Assembly (NCBI GenBank): GCA_910587185.1
Contig: CAJULY010000006.1
Location: 62,001 to 126,000, forward strand
Source: an uncultured Muribaculaceae bacterium
GTDB lineage: Bacteria; Bacteroidota; Bacteroidia; Bacteroidales; Muribaculaceae
DNA length: 64,000 nucleotides
Reading direction: 5' to 3'
Shown: positions 24,523 through 32,961 of the stretch, in pieces
Numbering within the stretch: the stretch's first letter is position 1
Layout of the letters: every line of letters starts with the position of its first letter
The notes under the pieces: model-generated
Database searches by the model: none
Seen by the model: the letters and a program-made list of their open reading frames with translations, nothing else
What the model was told of the DNA's origin: nothing
Program-made: the position numbers and the translations under genes

Positions 24523-24559
24523 GGGGGAGGAGTCGCCGCGATGTTTCTCCGCCCCCTTT
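24523..24559 (+). terminator. Terminator between the two YtxH-like genes
   Basis: Stem GGGGGAGGAG / CTCCGCCCCC with one mismatch, then TTTCTGTTT. Confidence 0.7.
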
Positions 24560-24601
24560 CTGTTTCATTGATTTAATCAACTTTTTATCCCGGATATTGC
24601 A

Positions 24602-24796
24602 ATGAACAATCTAAGCCTTTTTTACGCATTTCTCGGCGGTGCCCTCATAGGCGGCGCTGCGGCAGTTATGTTTGCCCCAGCCAAGGGAAGCGAATTGCGT
24701 CGTAAAATTAAAGATACTCTTCAGAAAAAAGGTATCATCTGCACTCAGAGTGAAATCGATGCTCTTGTAGAGCAGCTGACCGCTGATATCGACTGA
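24602..24796 (+). CDS. YtxH-like small membrane protein (copy 2)
   Basis: A 64-residue protein with the same plan as copy 1: LFYAFLGGALIGGAAAVMFAP, then AKGSELRRKIKDTLQKKG, and an acidic amphipathic helix. The two copies share layout and the APxKGxxxR motif but only limited identity, so the duplication is not recent. A hairpin terminator follows. Confidence 0.8.
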   Translation: MNNLSLFYAFLGGALIGGAAAVMFAPAKGSELRRKIKDTLQKKGIICTQSEIDALVEQLTADID

Positions 24797-24807
24797 TAAA
24801 TCACTAA

Positions 24808-24833
24808 GCAGGGACAGGAAAAACTGTCCCTGC
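24808..24833 (+). terminator. Hairpin after the second YtxH-like gene
   Basis: A perfect 10-bp stem GCAGGGACAG / CTGTCCCTGC with a 6-nt loop; the tail (ATTGTAATT) is only weakly T-rich. Confidence 0.65.
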
Positions 24834-24929
24834 ATTGTAATTATCAGACATTTTTCATTACGTTTAATCTGTAACTTTTGCTTTGACGAGGGGATGCCTG
24901 TCGGCAGGTTACATTTCTATAGACATTGT

Positions 24930-25268
24930 ATGAGTGAACAGACCAATCAGTTTAAAGAAATAATAAACGAAGGCAAAGAATATCTTAAACTTCAACTTGA
25001 ATACGGCAAGCTTACCGCCACGGAAAAACTGACACTTCTGCTATCGAATCTTGCGATAGGGCTGATTTGTGTTTTTCTTGGAGTCATAGCTCTGTTTTTT
25101 CTATCAATGTCAGTCGTGGATCTGATTGCCGCTTCCCTTGGCAGCGCGTGGAGCTGTTTGATAATGTGTGGATTCTATTTCTTAATTATAGTGCTGCTTT
25201 ATGTTCTGAGAAAGCCTCTGGTCATAAACCCAATGGCACGCATGATATCGAGAATAATTCTTAAATGA
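24930..25268 (+). CDS. Phage holin family (Holin-X-like) membrane protein
   Basis: A 112-residue protein: a polar N-terminus with an amphipathic helix (FKEIINEGKEYLKLQLEYGKLTATEKL) and two membrane segments (LLLSNLAIGLICVFLGVIALFFL and SCLIMCGFYFLIIVLLYVL). This is the layout of the Holin-X/YqjE-like family, which despite the name is chromosomal and linked to stress membrane proteins; no phage genes lie nearby. ATG 24930 (MSEQTNQ) was chosen over one 12 codons upstream because the upstream extension does not fit the family. It lies 10 bp before the next gene. Confidence 0.8.
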   Translation: MSEQTNQFKEIINEGKEYLKLQLEYGKLTATEKLTLLLSNLAIGLICVFLGVIALFFLSMSVVDLIAASLGSAWSCLIMCGFYFLIIVLLYVLRKPLVINPMARMISRIILK

Positions 25269-25278
25269 TCTGACGGAG

Positions 25279-25569
25279 ATGAGAGAAGAAGAGAAAGAAA
25301 TAATAACTGATCTTCCGAAATGGAAGGGATATGATATAGATGAGCTCCGTTACCGGCGTGCATATATGCTCGCGCGTTGTGAAATAGAGAAGATGAGAAT
25401 TATGGGGAGAATAGATTCGATGCGATCCTCGATACCGTCGATAGCTTCCGGCGGAGGAATTGCCGCAAGAATCCTCAAAGGTTTGTCCTATTTCGATTAC
25501 GCTTTCATAGCCTATAGAGTCGCAAGCAGAACTACTAAACTTCTAAGTAAATTCCGCCACAAGAAATGA
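25279..25569 (+). CDS. Conserved hypothetical protein between holin-like gene and prmA
   Basis: A 96-residue basic protein with an acidic start (MREEEKEIITDLPKWKGYDIDELRYRRAYMLARCEIEKMRI) and a weakly hydrophobic C-terminal half (IPSIASGGGIAARILKGLSYFDYAFIAYRVA). No family is recognised. The stop overlaps the ATG of prmA (ATGA), so the holin-like gene, this gene and prmA form one translationally coupled operon. Confidence 0.7.
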   Translation: MREEEKEIITDLPKWKGYDIDELRYRRAYMLARCEIEKMRIMGRIDSMRSSIPSIASGGGIAARILKGLSYFDYAFIAYRVASRTTKLLSKFRHKK

Positions 25570-26411
25570 ATGATTATACCGAGGTCAGAATCGAATTCTC
25601 TCCTTGTTCCGAAACCATAACCGACACTGCGGCAGCTTTGCTTGCGGATGCCGGATTTGAATCCTTTGTGCCTGATGAAAAAGGCCTGACCGCCTATATT
25701 CCTAAATCAAGTTATAATCCGGCTCTCCGAGACTGTCTTGAGGCATTGCCGTGGACCGACATTTCATTCTCATGGTCGGCGACAGAGATCGAAGGCCAGG
25801 ACTGGAATCACGAATGGGAGAAAAATTATTTCAAACCGATAATAGTAGGTGACAGATGCGTGATCCATTCGTCGTTTCACACGGACATTCCTGTTTGTGA
25901 ATATGATATAGTCATTGATCCGAAAATGGCCTTCGGAACGGGACATCATTCAACCACTTCTCTTATTCTCAACCGTCTCCTCCAGATGGATATGTCGGGT
26001 AAGAAAGTCATAGATATGGGTACCGGAACAGGTATCCTTTCTATTCTTGCGGCCATGAGGGGCGCTTCTGAGGTCGCCGGAGTGGAAATCGATGAGCCGG
26101 CATGGGAGAACGCTGTCGATAACTGTCGGCTGAATGGAGTGGAGAACATCGTGATGATTCATGGAGACGCCTCTTCGCTTGCTGCCATTCCATACAAGGC
26201 CGATGTTTTTCTGGCCAATATAAACCGCAACGTAATTACGCATGACATTGCATCCTACTGTGCCTCTATGGCTGCAGGGGCGACTATACTGTTGAGCGGT
26301 TTCTATGAGCAGGATGTAAAAATAGTTCGTGATGCAGCCGAAGCGACAGGTTTGTCATATATCGGCTATACCACGATGAACGATTGGGCGTGCGTTGAAT
26401 TAAGAAAATAA
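25566..26411 (+). CDS. prmA: Ribosomal protein L11 methyltransferase
   Basis: A 281-residue SAM-dependent enzyme that methylates ribosomal protein L11. An N-terminal substrate-binding domain (about 1-75) and linker lead to the catalytic domain with DPKMAFGTGHHSTTS (about 118-134, the PrmA signature), the SAM loop VIDMGTGTGILSILAAMRGA (about 146), GVEIDEPAWENA, and FLANINRNVI (the family N-x-N-like catalytic loop, about 216). Length fits the shorter Bacteroidota form. Start overlaps the previous stop by 4 bp. Confidence 0.95.
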   Translation: MNDYTEVRIEFSPCSETITDTAAALLADAGFESFVPDEKGLTAYIPKSSYNPALRDCLEALPWTDISFSWSATEIEGQDWNHEWEKNYFKPIIVGDRCVIHSSFHTDIPVCEYDIVIDPKMAFGTGHHSTTSLILNRLLQMDMSGKKVIDMGTGTGILSILAAMRGASEVAGVEIDEPAWENAVDNCRLNGVENIVMIHGDASSLAAIPYKADVFLANINRNVITHDIASYCASMAAGATILLSGFYEQDVKIVRDAAEATGLSYIGYTTMNDWACVELRK

Positions 26412-26431
26412 CGCGTGCCTGTGGTCTGACG

Positions 26432-27208
26432 TTATCTGTTAGACACGGAACCGCCGCTGGATTTTGAAATTCCGGTGGGCGATTTGATGGAACACTTTAT
26501 TGATGCACCGGAAGATGCCGTAGCTTTTCCGGTGCTTGCTTTGAGATTGGCTGCCGAGATGCTTGAACCGGAAGATGCAGAGAATGACACTGCTTTAGCG
26601 GTGCCGCTTAATGACATGCTGGATCCGCTCGAAGAGGAGAAGGCAGCCGATTCGGCCGTTACATTGAGGGAGATGGAGGAGCCGCTTGAAGTTTCAGCGC
26701 CAAGTAATTTTGTTTTTAAGCCGTTGCCTGATATTGAAGCCCCGCTTGAAGTCTCAACCTCTAATTCTCCGTCTTTTGGAGAAAAAGCTGTAGGCAGGGT
26801 TATGCTGGATCCCGACGATGCTTCGAACGATATGATGTCAGGCGACATGACGGTTATCTTCGCTAACTGATGGATATTGCGGATGCTTTCCGTGACTCCA
26901 AGTTTAAGTTCGTTGCCTCTCGATTTTACCGTTATCTTATTCTGGATATCTTCAGGCGCAGTGATGACTACTTTGTTCTCGTCTGAAACCACGTACGTCA
27001 CGTTGAGGCCCGAGGAGGTCTGTATTTCATTGACCCGGCTTATCTTTATGCTTCGGGTAACGTTTTTCGAGTTGGGATTGCTTTCAAAGCTGGATGAGTT
27101 TCCGAAATTGATTCCGGCTATGGCACTTGAAGAGTTGCTGCAAGAGACAGATGATAATCCTATAACTGCGGTTATCAAAAGAGAGGTGAAGATTCTGTTC
27201 ATATTCAC
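26432..27208 (-). CDS. Head-GIN (DUF2807) domain lipoprotein
   Basis: A 258-residue Ser-rich lipoprotein (GLSSVSCSNSS; Cys about residue 23). Most of it is a right-handed repeat-like beta structure typical of the putative autotransporter-adhesin head GIN domain: INEIQTSSGLNVTYVVSDENK, ISFEASSGSSITLP, ELEVETSSGASISGNGL, VSFSASSGSSISAAN. The recurring xxSSGSSxS turns give a low-complexity, Ser/Gly-rich repeat every 18-22 residues. Surface or periplasmic; role unknown. It converges on prmA and is divergent from the symporter gene. Confidence 0.9.
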   Translation of the reverse strand: MNMNRIFTSLLITAVIGLSSVSCSNSSSAIAGINFGNSSSFESNPNSKNVTRSIKISRVNEIQTSSGLNVTYVVSDENKVVITAPEDIQNKITVKSRGNELKLGVTESIRNIHQLAKITVMSPDIISFEASSGSSITLPTAFSPKDGELEVETSSGASISGNGLKTKLLGAETSSGSSISLNVTAESAAFSSSSGSSMSLSGTAKAVSFSASSGSSISAANLKASTGKATASSGASIKCSIKSPTGISKSSGGSVSNR

Positions 27209-27280
27209 GGGTGTTAAAAATGGGTTTACAATGATAAGACGGAAATAGTGAGTGAAAAGTTACAACAAAGAAGAAATTTT

Positions 27281-27311
27281 TTTCTCGTAAAGCTATAAAT
27301 ACGTAACTTTG
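27281..27311 (+). promoter_or_regulatory. Promoter of the symporter gene
   Basis: TTTC (27281-27284), 19-bp spacer, TAACTTTG (27304-27311); 29 nt before the ATG. Confidence 0.6.
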
Positions 27312-27339
27312 TGCTTTATTCCATAATTAAATTTGTAAT

Positions 27340-28527
27340 ATGAAAATTCATTTCCGGATCGGACTCCTTGGTAAAATAATCATAGGAATGATCGCGGGTG
27401 TGTTGGTCGGTTTTTTTGCACCTGACTGGGTCGCACGGCTCTTCGCGACGTTCAATTCTGTCTTCAGCCAGTTTCTCGGATTCCTCATACCGTTGATTAT
27501 CCTCGGATTCGTCAGTCCCGCAATCGCCGATCTTGGGTCGAGAGCAGGAAAGATGCTTGTTGTGACAGCCGCGATTGCCTATCTTGCAACAATAATGGCT
27601 GGATTTGGCTCCTATCTGACGGCTGACGCGTTGTTCCCTTCGATGCTTGCCGGACAGATAATGCCGGGAGAAACAGGAAATGCCGACGTGTCTTTCGCGC
27701 CTTATTTTCAGATAGCCATTCCGTCGCTGATGCCTGTCATGACAGCGCTCGTCCTCTCTTTCATGCTTGGTCTCGGATGCGCGTATATTGACGGCACGGC
27801 ACTCAGAAGTCTATTATTCGATTTCCGTGACATAGTATCGAAAACGATTAATAAAGCGGTTATCCCTCTGCTCCCTTTCTACATTTGCGGTATTTTCCTG
27901 ATTATGACTATGGAGGGAAAGGTAGGGACCATCCTTGCGGCATTCTCAAAAATAATACTTGTCATATTTCTGCTTCATATTCTTTTGCTGCTTTTCCAAT
28001 ACTGTCTCGCATCTCTGTTTTTTGCCAGAAATCCTTTCAAGATGCTATGGACAATGCTACCGGCCTATTTTACTGCGCTCGGAACACAGTCTTCGGCAGC
28101 GACTATTCCGGTGACTCTCCGTCAGACCATAGCTATGGGGGTTGACCGTGACGTGGCAGGCTTTGTCGTTCCCCTCTGCGCCACAATCCACATGTCGGGC
28201 TCTACCCTGAAAATCGTCGCATGTGCCGTGGCTCTTATGATTCTCCAGCAGATACCTTTTGATTTCCCGACGATGTCACAGTTTATCTGCATGCTCGGAA
28301 TCACCATAATCGCCGCGCCGGGAATTCCCGGTGGTGCCATTATGGCTTCGCTGGGGCTTCTTTCGGGAATCCTTGGGTTCACCGAAGCGCAGAATGCAAT
28401 GATGATAGCGCTCTACATTGCTATGGATTCATTCGGAACGGCATGTAATGTGACCGGTGACGGTGCGATCGCGGCGATAATTGATCGGTTTTTCGGCAAA
28501 AACAAAAAAATCTCTGCGTCGGTGTGA
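27340..28527 (+). CDS. Dicarboxylate/amino acid:cation symporter (DAACS family)
   Basis: A 395-residue integral membrane protein with about eight transmembrane helices and two re-entrant loops: FLGFLIPLIILGFVSPAIADLG in the first third, and FTALGTQSSAATIPVTLRQ (the family Ser-rich reentrant loop, about 245-262) and a C-terminal AMDSFGTACNVTGDGAIA (the substrate-binding Asp/Asn-rich helix). DAACS carriers take up glutamate, aspartate, serine or C4 dicarboxylates with Na+ or H+; the specificity cannot be read here. Its own promoter; divergent from the head-GIN gene. Confidence 0.9.
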   Translation: MKIHFRIGLLGKIIIGMIAGVLVGFFAPDWVARLFATFNSVFSQFLGFLIPLIILGFVSPAIADLGSRAGKMLVVTAAIAYLATIMAGFGSYLTADALFPSMLAGQIMPGETGNADVSFAPYFQIAIPSLMPVMTALVLSFMLGLGCAYIDGTALRSLLFDFRDIVSKTINKAVIPLLPFYICGIFLIMTMEGKVGTILAAFSKIILVIFLLHILLLLFQYCLASLFFARNPFKMLWTMLPAYFTALGTQSSAATIPVTLRQTIAMGVDRDVAGFVVPLCATIHMSGSTLKIVACAVALMILQQIPFDFPTMSQFICMLGITIIAAPGIPGGAIMASLGLLSGILGFTEAQNAMMIALYIAMDSFGTACNVTGDGAIAAIIDRFFGKNKKISASV

Positions 28528-28593
28528 TTATTTTGTAATTTTTACGTCTAATGGTTCAGAAACCATAAATAATTACTAAACAAAACCATATCC

Positions 28594-29520
28594 ATGGACT
28601 TACTTGAAGTCAGAAACGTGACCAAAAATTATGTCGGTCACAAAGCACTCGATGATGTGTCGATATCGGTGCCTCAGGGCAAAATCTACGGATTGCTTGG
28701 CCCAAACGGAGCCGGCAAGACTACTCTTATAAGGATAATAAACCATATAACCGCTCCCGATTCAGGAGCCGTGCTCTTCGAAGGTCACCCGTTGACTCAG
28801 AATGATGTGGCCCACATAGGCTATCTTCCCGAAGAAAGAGGCCTCTACAAAAAGATGAAAGTCGGGGAGCAGGCAGTGTTTTTCGCCCGACTGAAAGGCC
28901 TTTCACGCAATGATGCCACGTATTCGTTGAAAAAGTGGTTCGACAGGTTTGAAATTTCATCATGGTGGAACCGTAAAGTCGAAGAACTTTCCAAGGGAAT
29001 GGCACAGAAAGTGCAGTTTATCGTCACTGTGCTTCATGAACCGAAGCTTCTTATCTTCGATGAACCGTTTTCGGGATTTGACCCCATAAACGCCAATCTC
29101 CTCCGCGATGAGATATTAAGGCTGAAAGACAATGGAGCCACTGTGATTTTCTCAACCCATAACATGGCATCCGTCGAAGAGATCTGCGATAATATTTCTC
29201 TGATCAACCAGGGCAGGAATATACTGACGGGCAATGTTGACGAGCTGCGCAGGGAGTTCACGCGTGGACGCTATTCGCTTGACTTCGAAGGAGACGCGAG
29301 AAGTCTTGCCAATGCCGTCGATCCGCTCGTGTCATCAATTTCTTTCGCCGATGCGCCTTATGGCCGTAATCGTGCGAATGTCACACTGAAACCGGAGGCA
29401 GCCCTCAAGCAGCTTATTTCCCTTTCTAATGAAGCCGTAGGGCTCACGGCGGTCAACGAAGCCATAGCATCGATGAATGACATTTTCATTCAGGCAGTAA
29501 ATTCCAACAATCAACAATAA
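28594..29520 (+). CDS. ABC transporter ATP-binding protein (NatA-type)
   Basis: A 308-residue ATPase with Walker A GPNGAGKTTL (about 37-46), Q-loop region, signature ELSKGMAQKVQ (about 130; S-K-G-M rather than S-G-G-Q, as is common in NatA-like proteins), Walker B LLIFDEPFSGFD (about 150) and switch His in IFSTHNM. A C-terminal about-90-residue extension follows the nucleotide domain. It lies 13 bp before the permease gene, forming a two-component exporter, similar to NatAB Na+ efflux systems. Confidence 0.92.
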   Translation: MDLLEVRNVTKNYVGHKALDDVSISVPQGKIYGLLGPNGAGKTTLIRIINHITAPDSGAVLFEGHPLTQNDVAHIGYLPEERGLYKKMKVGEQAVFFARLKGLSRNDATYSLKKWFDRFEISSWWNRKVEELSKGMAQKVQFIVTVLHEPKLLIFDEPFSGFDPINANLLRDEILRLKDNGATVIFSTHNMASVEEICDNISLINQGRNILTGNVDELRREFTRGRYSLDFEGDARSLANAVDPLVSSISFADAPYGRNRANVTLKPEAALKQLISLSNEAVGLTAVNEAIASMNDIFIQAVNSNNQQ

Positions 29521-29533
29521 AACCTGAAACGCA

Positions 29534-30838
29534 ATGGATTCAAAAATCTCCATAATAATAAGACGCGAATACATGGAGCGCGTCACTAAAAAAAGTTTCA
29601 TCATAACTACGCTTCTCATGCCGGTGATAATGCTCGGGCTGATGATGGCTCCGGTGCTGATCGCCATGTTCTCAGAAAGCGACAACCGGAATATTCTTGT
29701 GATAGACAATTCTGCCGACACAATATCCTCCCGGCTTCAGAATACTCCCACTCTGACATTTCTTCCTCAGAATATTTCCGTGGATTCGGCCCGCAGGGTT
29801 GAAAGTGTGGATGCAGTTCTTGTCATCCCCGAATCCATTTATGACAACGGCGCAACCTTGCAGATTTATACTAACGGAGCTTCTTCAATGGAGGTTGAAT
29901 CGGCGATAACCGGTCAGTTCAATGACATTATAGAGTCACAGCGTCTGAAAAACTATAATATCGATGACCTTGACGAAATAATAAGCGCGGTCCATTCAGA
30001 TGTAAAACTCCAGTCGCTGCGCAATGACGAGGATGCAACCGAATCTTCCACAATGCTGAGTTATATGCTCGGCCTGATTCTGACGCTGATGCTTTATATG
30101 TGTCTGCTGCTCTATGGTCAGATGGTCATGACAAGTATCATCGAGGAGAAAAACAACAGAGTGCTTGAAATCGTTGTCAGCTCAGTCAGACCCACTCAGC
30201 TTATGCTCGGCAAGATTTGTGGAATAGGACTCGTTGCAATAACCCAGATAGTTATATGGGGTGTGCTGCTCTCCGCAATGTCGGCCTTCGTGCTGCCTGC
30301 AGTCTTGCCGGCCGGGGTCAGCGCGGATATGGCAGCCCTGAGCGCCGAAGGCGCTTCCGCCAATATCAGCACGGATCTTGAACTTCTTCAGGCTTTGTCC
30401 ATGCTTGGCAATGTCGCATATATCATTCAGTTGTTCGGACTTTTGCTTCTGTTCCTGATCGGCGGATTCATGCTTTATTCGGCAATATATGCGGCGATAG
30501 GATCAGCGGTTGACAATATACAGGATGCCGGACAGCTTCAGTCGATTGTCGTATTCCCTATCATCATAGGCATTGTGGTGGCAATGCAGGCCGCTTCAGA
30601 TCCGGGATCATCAATGGCAATGTGGACTTCAATGATACCTTTTACGTCACCTATGGTTATGATGGCGCGCATTCCCTTCGGAATTCCGGCCTGGGAGATT
30701 GCAGTGTCGCTCATTATACTTGTGATCTCGTTCTTCATTGTGGTATGGTTTGCCGCCAAGATCTATAGGGTAGGTATTTTCATGTATGGAAAGAAACCCT
30801 CTTTCAAAGAGCTGATACGCTGGATGAGATACAAGTAG
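29534..30838 (+). CDS. ABC-2 type transporter permease (NatB-like)
   Basis: A 434-residue permease: one N-terminal membrane helix (TTLLMPVIMLGLMMAPVLIAMF), an extracytoplasmic domain (about 50-165), then five or more helices with IIEEKNNRVLEIVVSSVRPTQLMLGKICGIGLVAITQI, the ABC-2/NatB hallmark. It is exclusively paired with the preceding ATPase; export of Na+, drugs or a peptide are possibilities, not distinguishable here. Confidence 0.9.
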   Translation: MDSKISIIIRREYMERVTKKSFIITTLLMPVIMLGLMMAPVLIAMFSESDNRNILVIDNSADTISSRLQNTPTLTFLPQNISVDSARRVESVDAVLVIPESIYDNGATLQIYTNGASSMEVESAITGQFNDIIESQRLKNYNIDDLDEIISAVHSDVKLQSLRNDEDATESSTMLSYMLGLILTLMLYMCLLLYGQMVMTSIIEEKNNRVLEIVVSSVRPTQLMLGKICGIGLVAITQIVIWGVLLSAMSAFVLPAVLPAGVSADMAALSAEGASANISTDLELLQALSMLGNVAYIIQLFGLLLLFLIGGFMLYSAIYAAIGSAVDNIQDAGQLQSIVVFPIIIGIVVAMQAASDPGSSMAMWTSMIPFTSPMVMMARIPFGIPAWEIAVSLIILVISFFIVVWFAAKIYRVGIFMYGKKPSFKELIRWMRYK

Positions 30839-30921
30839 CCTCTGGCACGGTATTTGCGGCGAAAGGTAGTGATTTAAAATGTCATAAAATTTGTCCGAGT
30901 ACCCACTTTTGTGGTTCTGAC

Positions 30922-30952
30922 TTGTTATTATTGACAAAAATTACTACCTTTG
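30922..30952 (+). promoter_or_regulatory. Promoter of the first sigma factor gene
   Basis: TTGT (30922-30925), 19-bp spacer, TACCTTTG (30945-30952); ATG 24 nt later. It is consistent with autoregulation by the RpoD it encodes. Confidence 0.75.
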
Positions 30953-30975
30953 CACACTTTTTGCCACAGATATAA

Positions 30976-31833
30976 ATGAGACAGCTAAAAATTATTCGCT
31001 CTATAACGAGCCGCGACACTGCGTCGCTTGACAAATATCTTCAGGAAATTGGCCGCGAGGAACTTCTCAGCGTTGACGAGGAAGTTGAACTTGCCCAAAG
31101 GATTCGTCAGGGTGATGAACGAGCTCTTGACCGTCTTGTGTGTGCCAATCTCCGATTTGTGGTCTCCGTCGCCAAGCAATACCAGAATCAGGGCCTGAGC
31201 CTTCCCGATCTTATTAATGAAGGAAATGTCGGGTTGATCAAAGCCGCTCAGAAATTCGACGAGACCCGAGGGTTCAAATTTATTTCATACGCCGTCTGGT
31301 GGATTCGCCAGTCAATTCTTCAGGCTCTTGCCGAGCAGAGCCGCATTGTGCGCCTGCCGCTGAATCAGGTCGGTTCGCTCAATAAAATAAACAAAGCTAT
31401 CAGCAAATTCGAGCAGGATTTCCAGCGTAAGCCTTCTTCCGAGGAGCTTTCTGAAATTCTCGATATTGATGTTGACAAGATCTCGGAATCGGTCAGTGTC
31501 AACGGTCGCCACACTTCTCTCGACGCACCTTTCTCGGATTCAGAGGACAACAGTCTCATGGATGTTCTTACGGATGCCGACGCTCCCAACACTGATTCTT
31601 CGCTCAATCAGGAATCTCTTTCAGTGGAGGTCGATCGCGCTCTTAGCCAGCTCAGTCCCAGAGAACGTGACATTCTCAAGATGTTCTTCGGGATCGGTGG
31701 CCAGGAAATGACACTTGAAGAAATAGCTCTTAAATTCGATCTGACCCGTGAACGTGTCCGTCAGATTAAAGAGAAGGCGATCAGGCGTCTTAAAGGTCAG
31801 CGAAGCCGTCATCTCAGAGCCTTCCTCGGCTGA
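30976..31833 (+). CDS. rpoD: Primary-type RNA polymerase sigma factor, RpoD/SigA (copy 1)
   Basis: A 285-residue sigma factor of the short Bacteroidota primary type, starting MRQLKIIRSITSRD. Region 1.2 is at about 10-45; regions 2.1-2.4 include DLINEGNVGLIKAAQKFDET and RGFKFISYAVWWIRQSILQ; region 3 spans about 140-210 with SLDAPFSDSEDNSL; region 4.2 is EEIALKFDLTRERVRQIKEKAIRRLK. It recognises the TTG-N19-TAnnTTTG promoters seen throughout the window, as inferred from the lineage. A second, similar gene follows after a terminator and separate promoter. Which copy is the essential one is not decidable from sequence. Confidence 0.93.
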   Translation: MRQLKIIRSITSRDTASLDKYLQEIGREELLSVDEEVELAQRIRQGDERALDRLVCANLRFVVSVAKQYQNQGLSLPDLINEGNVGLIKAAQKFDETRGFKFISYAVWWIRQSILQALAEQSRIVRLPLNQVGSLNKINKAISKFEQDFQRKPSSEELSEILDIDVDKISESVSVNGRHTSLDAPFSDSEDNSLMDVLTDADAPNTDSSLNQESLSVEVDRALSQLSPRERDILKMFFGIGGQEMTLEEIALKFDLTRERVRQIKEKAIRRLKGQRSRHLRAFLG

Positions 31834-31856
31834 AAATTCTCTATAAACGATATCAA

Positions 31857-31901
31857 GCATGTCCGTATTGCGAAATTTCGCAGTGCGGACATGCTTTTCT
31901 T
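31857..31901 (+). terminator. Terminator between the two sigma factor genes
   Basis: Outer 9-bp stem GCATGTCCG / CGGACATGC enclosing an inner near-palindrome TGCGAAATTTCGCA, followed by TTTTCTT. Confidence 0.85.
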
Positions 31902-31912
31902 CGTTGTATTGG

Positions 31913-31942
31913 TTGGAAATTGACTGAATTTTAATATCTTTG
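31913..31942 (+). promoter_or_regulatory. Promoter of the second sigma factor gene
   Basis: TTGG (31913-31916), 18-bp spacer, TATCTTTG (31935-31942). It supports the start at 31976 and excludes an upstream in-frame ATG at 31940 that lies within the -7 box. Confidence 0.65.
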
Positions 31943-31975
31943 CACTTTATCCCCCTTTCGGCCGCTAATTTTTCC

Positions 31976-32836
31976 ATGAGACAGCTTAAAATTAATAAAT
32001 CTATTACCAATCGCGAAAGTCCCTCTCTTGACAAATATCTTCAGGAAATCGGACGAGAAGATCTTATCACCATTGACGAAGAGGTTGAGCTCGCACGCCG
32101 CATACGTGAGGGTGACGAACGGGCTCTTGATCGTCTGACGCGAGCAAATCTCCGGTTTGTCGTTTCAGTCGCAAAACAATATCAGAATCAGGGACTCAGT
32201 CTGCCCGATCTCATAAACGAGGGCAATCTCGGTCTTATTAAAGCTGCGAGAAAATTTGACGAGACCCGAGGCTTCAAGTTTATTTCCTACGCTGTCTGGT
32301 GGATTCGTCAGTCCATTCTTCAGGCTTTGGCGGAACAGAGCCGCATTGTGCGTCTGCCGCTGAATCAGGTTGGTTCGCTGAATAAGATTTCCAAGGCTCT
32401 CTCCCGTTTCGAGCAGGATCATGAACGCAGGCCCTCGGCTGAGGAACTTGCAGAAAGTCTTGATGTCCCTGTCGATAAGATAGCTGACACACTTAAGGTC
32501 TCAGGCCGTCATATATCTGTAGATGCTCCGTTTGTAGAGGGTGAAGACAACAGTCTTCTGGATGTGTTGACAAACGATGATTCTCCGATGGCTGACTCAT
32601 CGCTTAACAGAGAGTCACTTGCAATGGAAGTCGATAGGGCGTTAAGTCAGCTCCATGAGCGTGAACGTGACATCCTGAAAATGTTTTTCGGCATAGGTTG
32701 TCAGGAGATGACCCTTGAAGAGATAGGCGATAAATTCGATCTGACGCGTGAGCGCGTGCGTCAGATCAAGGAAAAGGCAATACGCCGCCTGAAAGGACAA
32801 AAGAGCCGTCTTCTGAAATCATATCTCTGTCAATAA
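31976..32836 (+). CDS. Primary-type RNA polymerase sigma factor (copy 2)
   Basis: A 286-residue paralogue, about four-fifths identical by eye to copy 1. Regions 2.4 (FDETRGFKFISYAVWWIRQ) and the 4.2 recognition helix (LTRERVRQIKEKAIRRLK) are identical, so the same promoter set is expected. Divergent stretches are region 1.2 (ITIDEEVELARRIREG), region 3.0-3.1 (FEQDHERRPSAEELAESLDVPVDK) and the C-terminal RLLKSYLCQ. The start MRQLKINKS was chosen by alignment to copy 1 and by the promoter. It ends before a hairpin. Either a recent primary-sigma duplication or an alternative group 2 factor. Confidence 0.9.
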   Translation: MRQLKINKSITNRESPSLDKYLQEIGREDLITIDEEVELARRIREGDERALDRLTRANLRFVVSVAKQYQNQGLSLPDLINEGNLGLIKAARKFDETRGFKFISYAVWWIRQSILQALAEQSRIVRLPLNQVGSLNKISKALSRFEQDHERRPSAEELAESLDVPVDKIADTLKVSGRHISVDAPFVEGEDNSLLDVLTNDDSPMADSSLNRESLAMEVDRALSQLHERERDILKMFFGIGCQEMTLEEIGDKFDLTRERVRQIKEKAIRRLKGQKSRLLKSYLCQ

Positions 32837-32858
32837 CTGAGTCATAAGACATAGTGTT

Positions 32859-32893
32859 TGAAAAAAATGCGCTACCCACAAGGGCAACGCATT
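32859..32893 (-). terminator. Terminator of the M23 gene
   Basis: Stem AATGCG-CCC / GGG-CGCATT around a short loop, with T7 on the minus strand. It may also stop the sigma factor transcript from the other side. Confidence 0.7.
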
Positions 32894-32961
32894 CCATTCC
32901 AACATTTATGCTTATGAATTGAATTACACTCTGTTAAAGTCCAGAGGCTTTATTTTGCTTA

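Noticed and set aside
24930..25268. Prophage remnant (holin)
   Set aside because: The holin-like protein is of the chromosomal Holin-X type; no phage structural, lysis or integrase genes are near.
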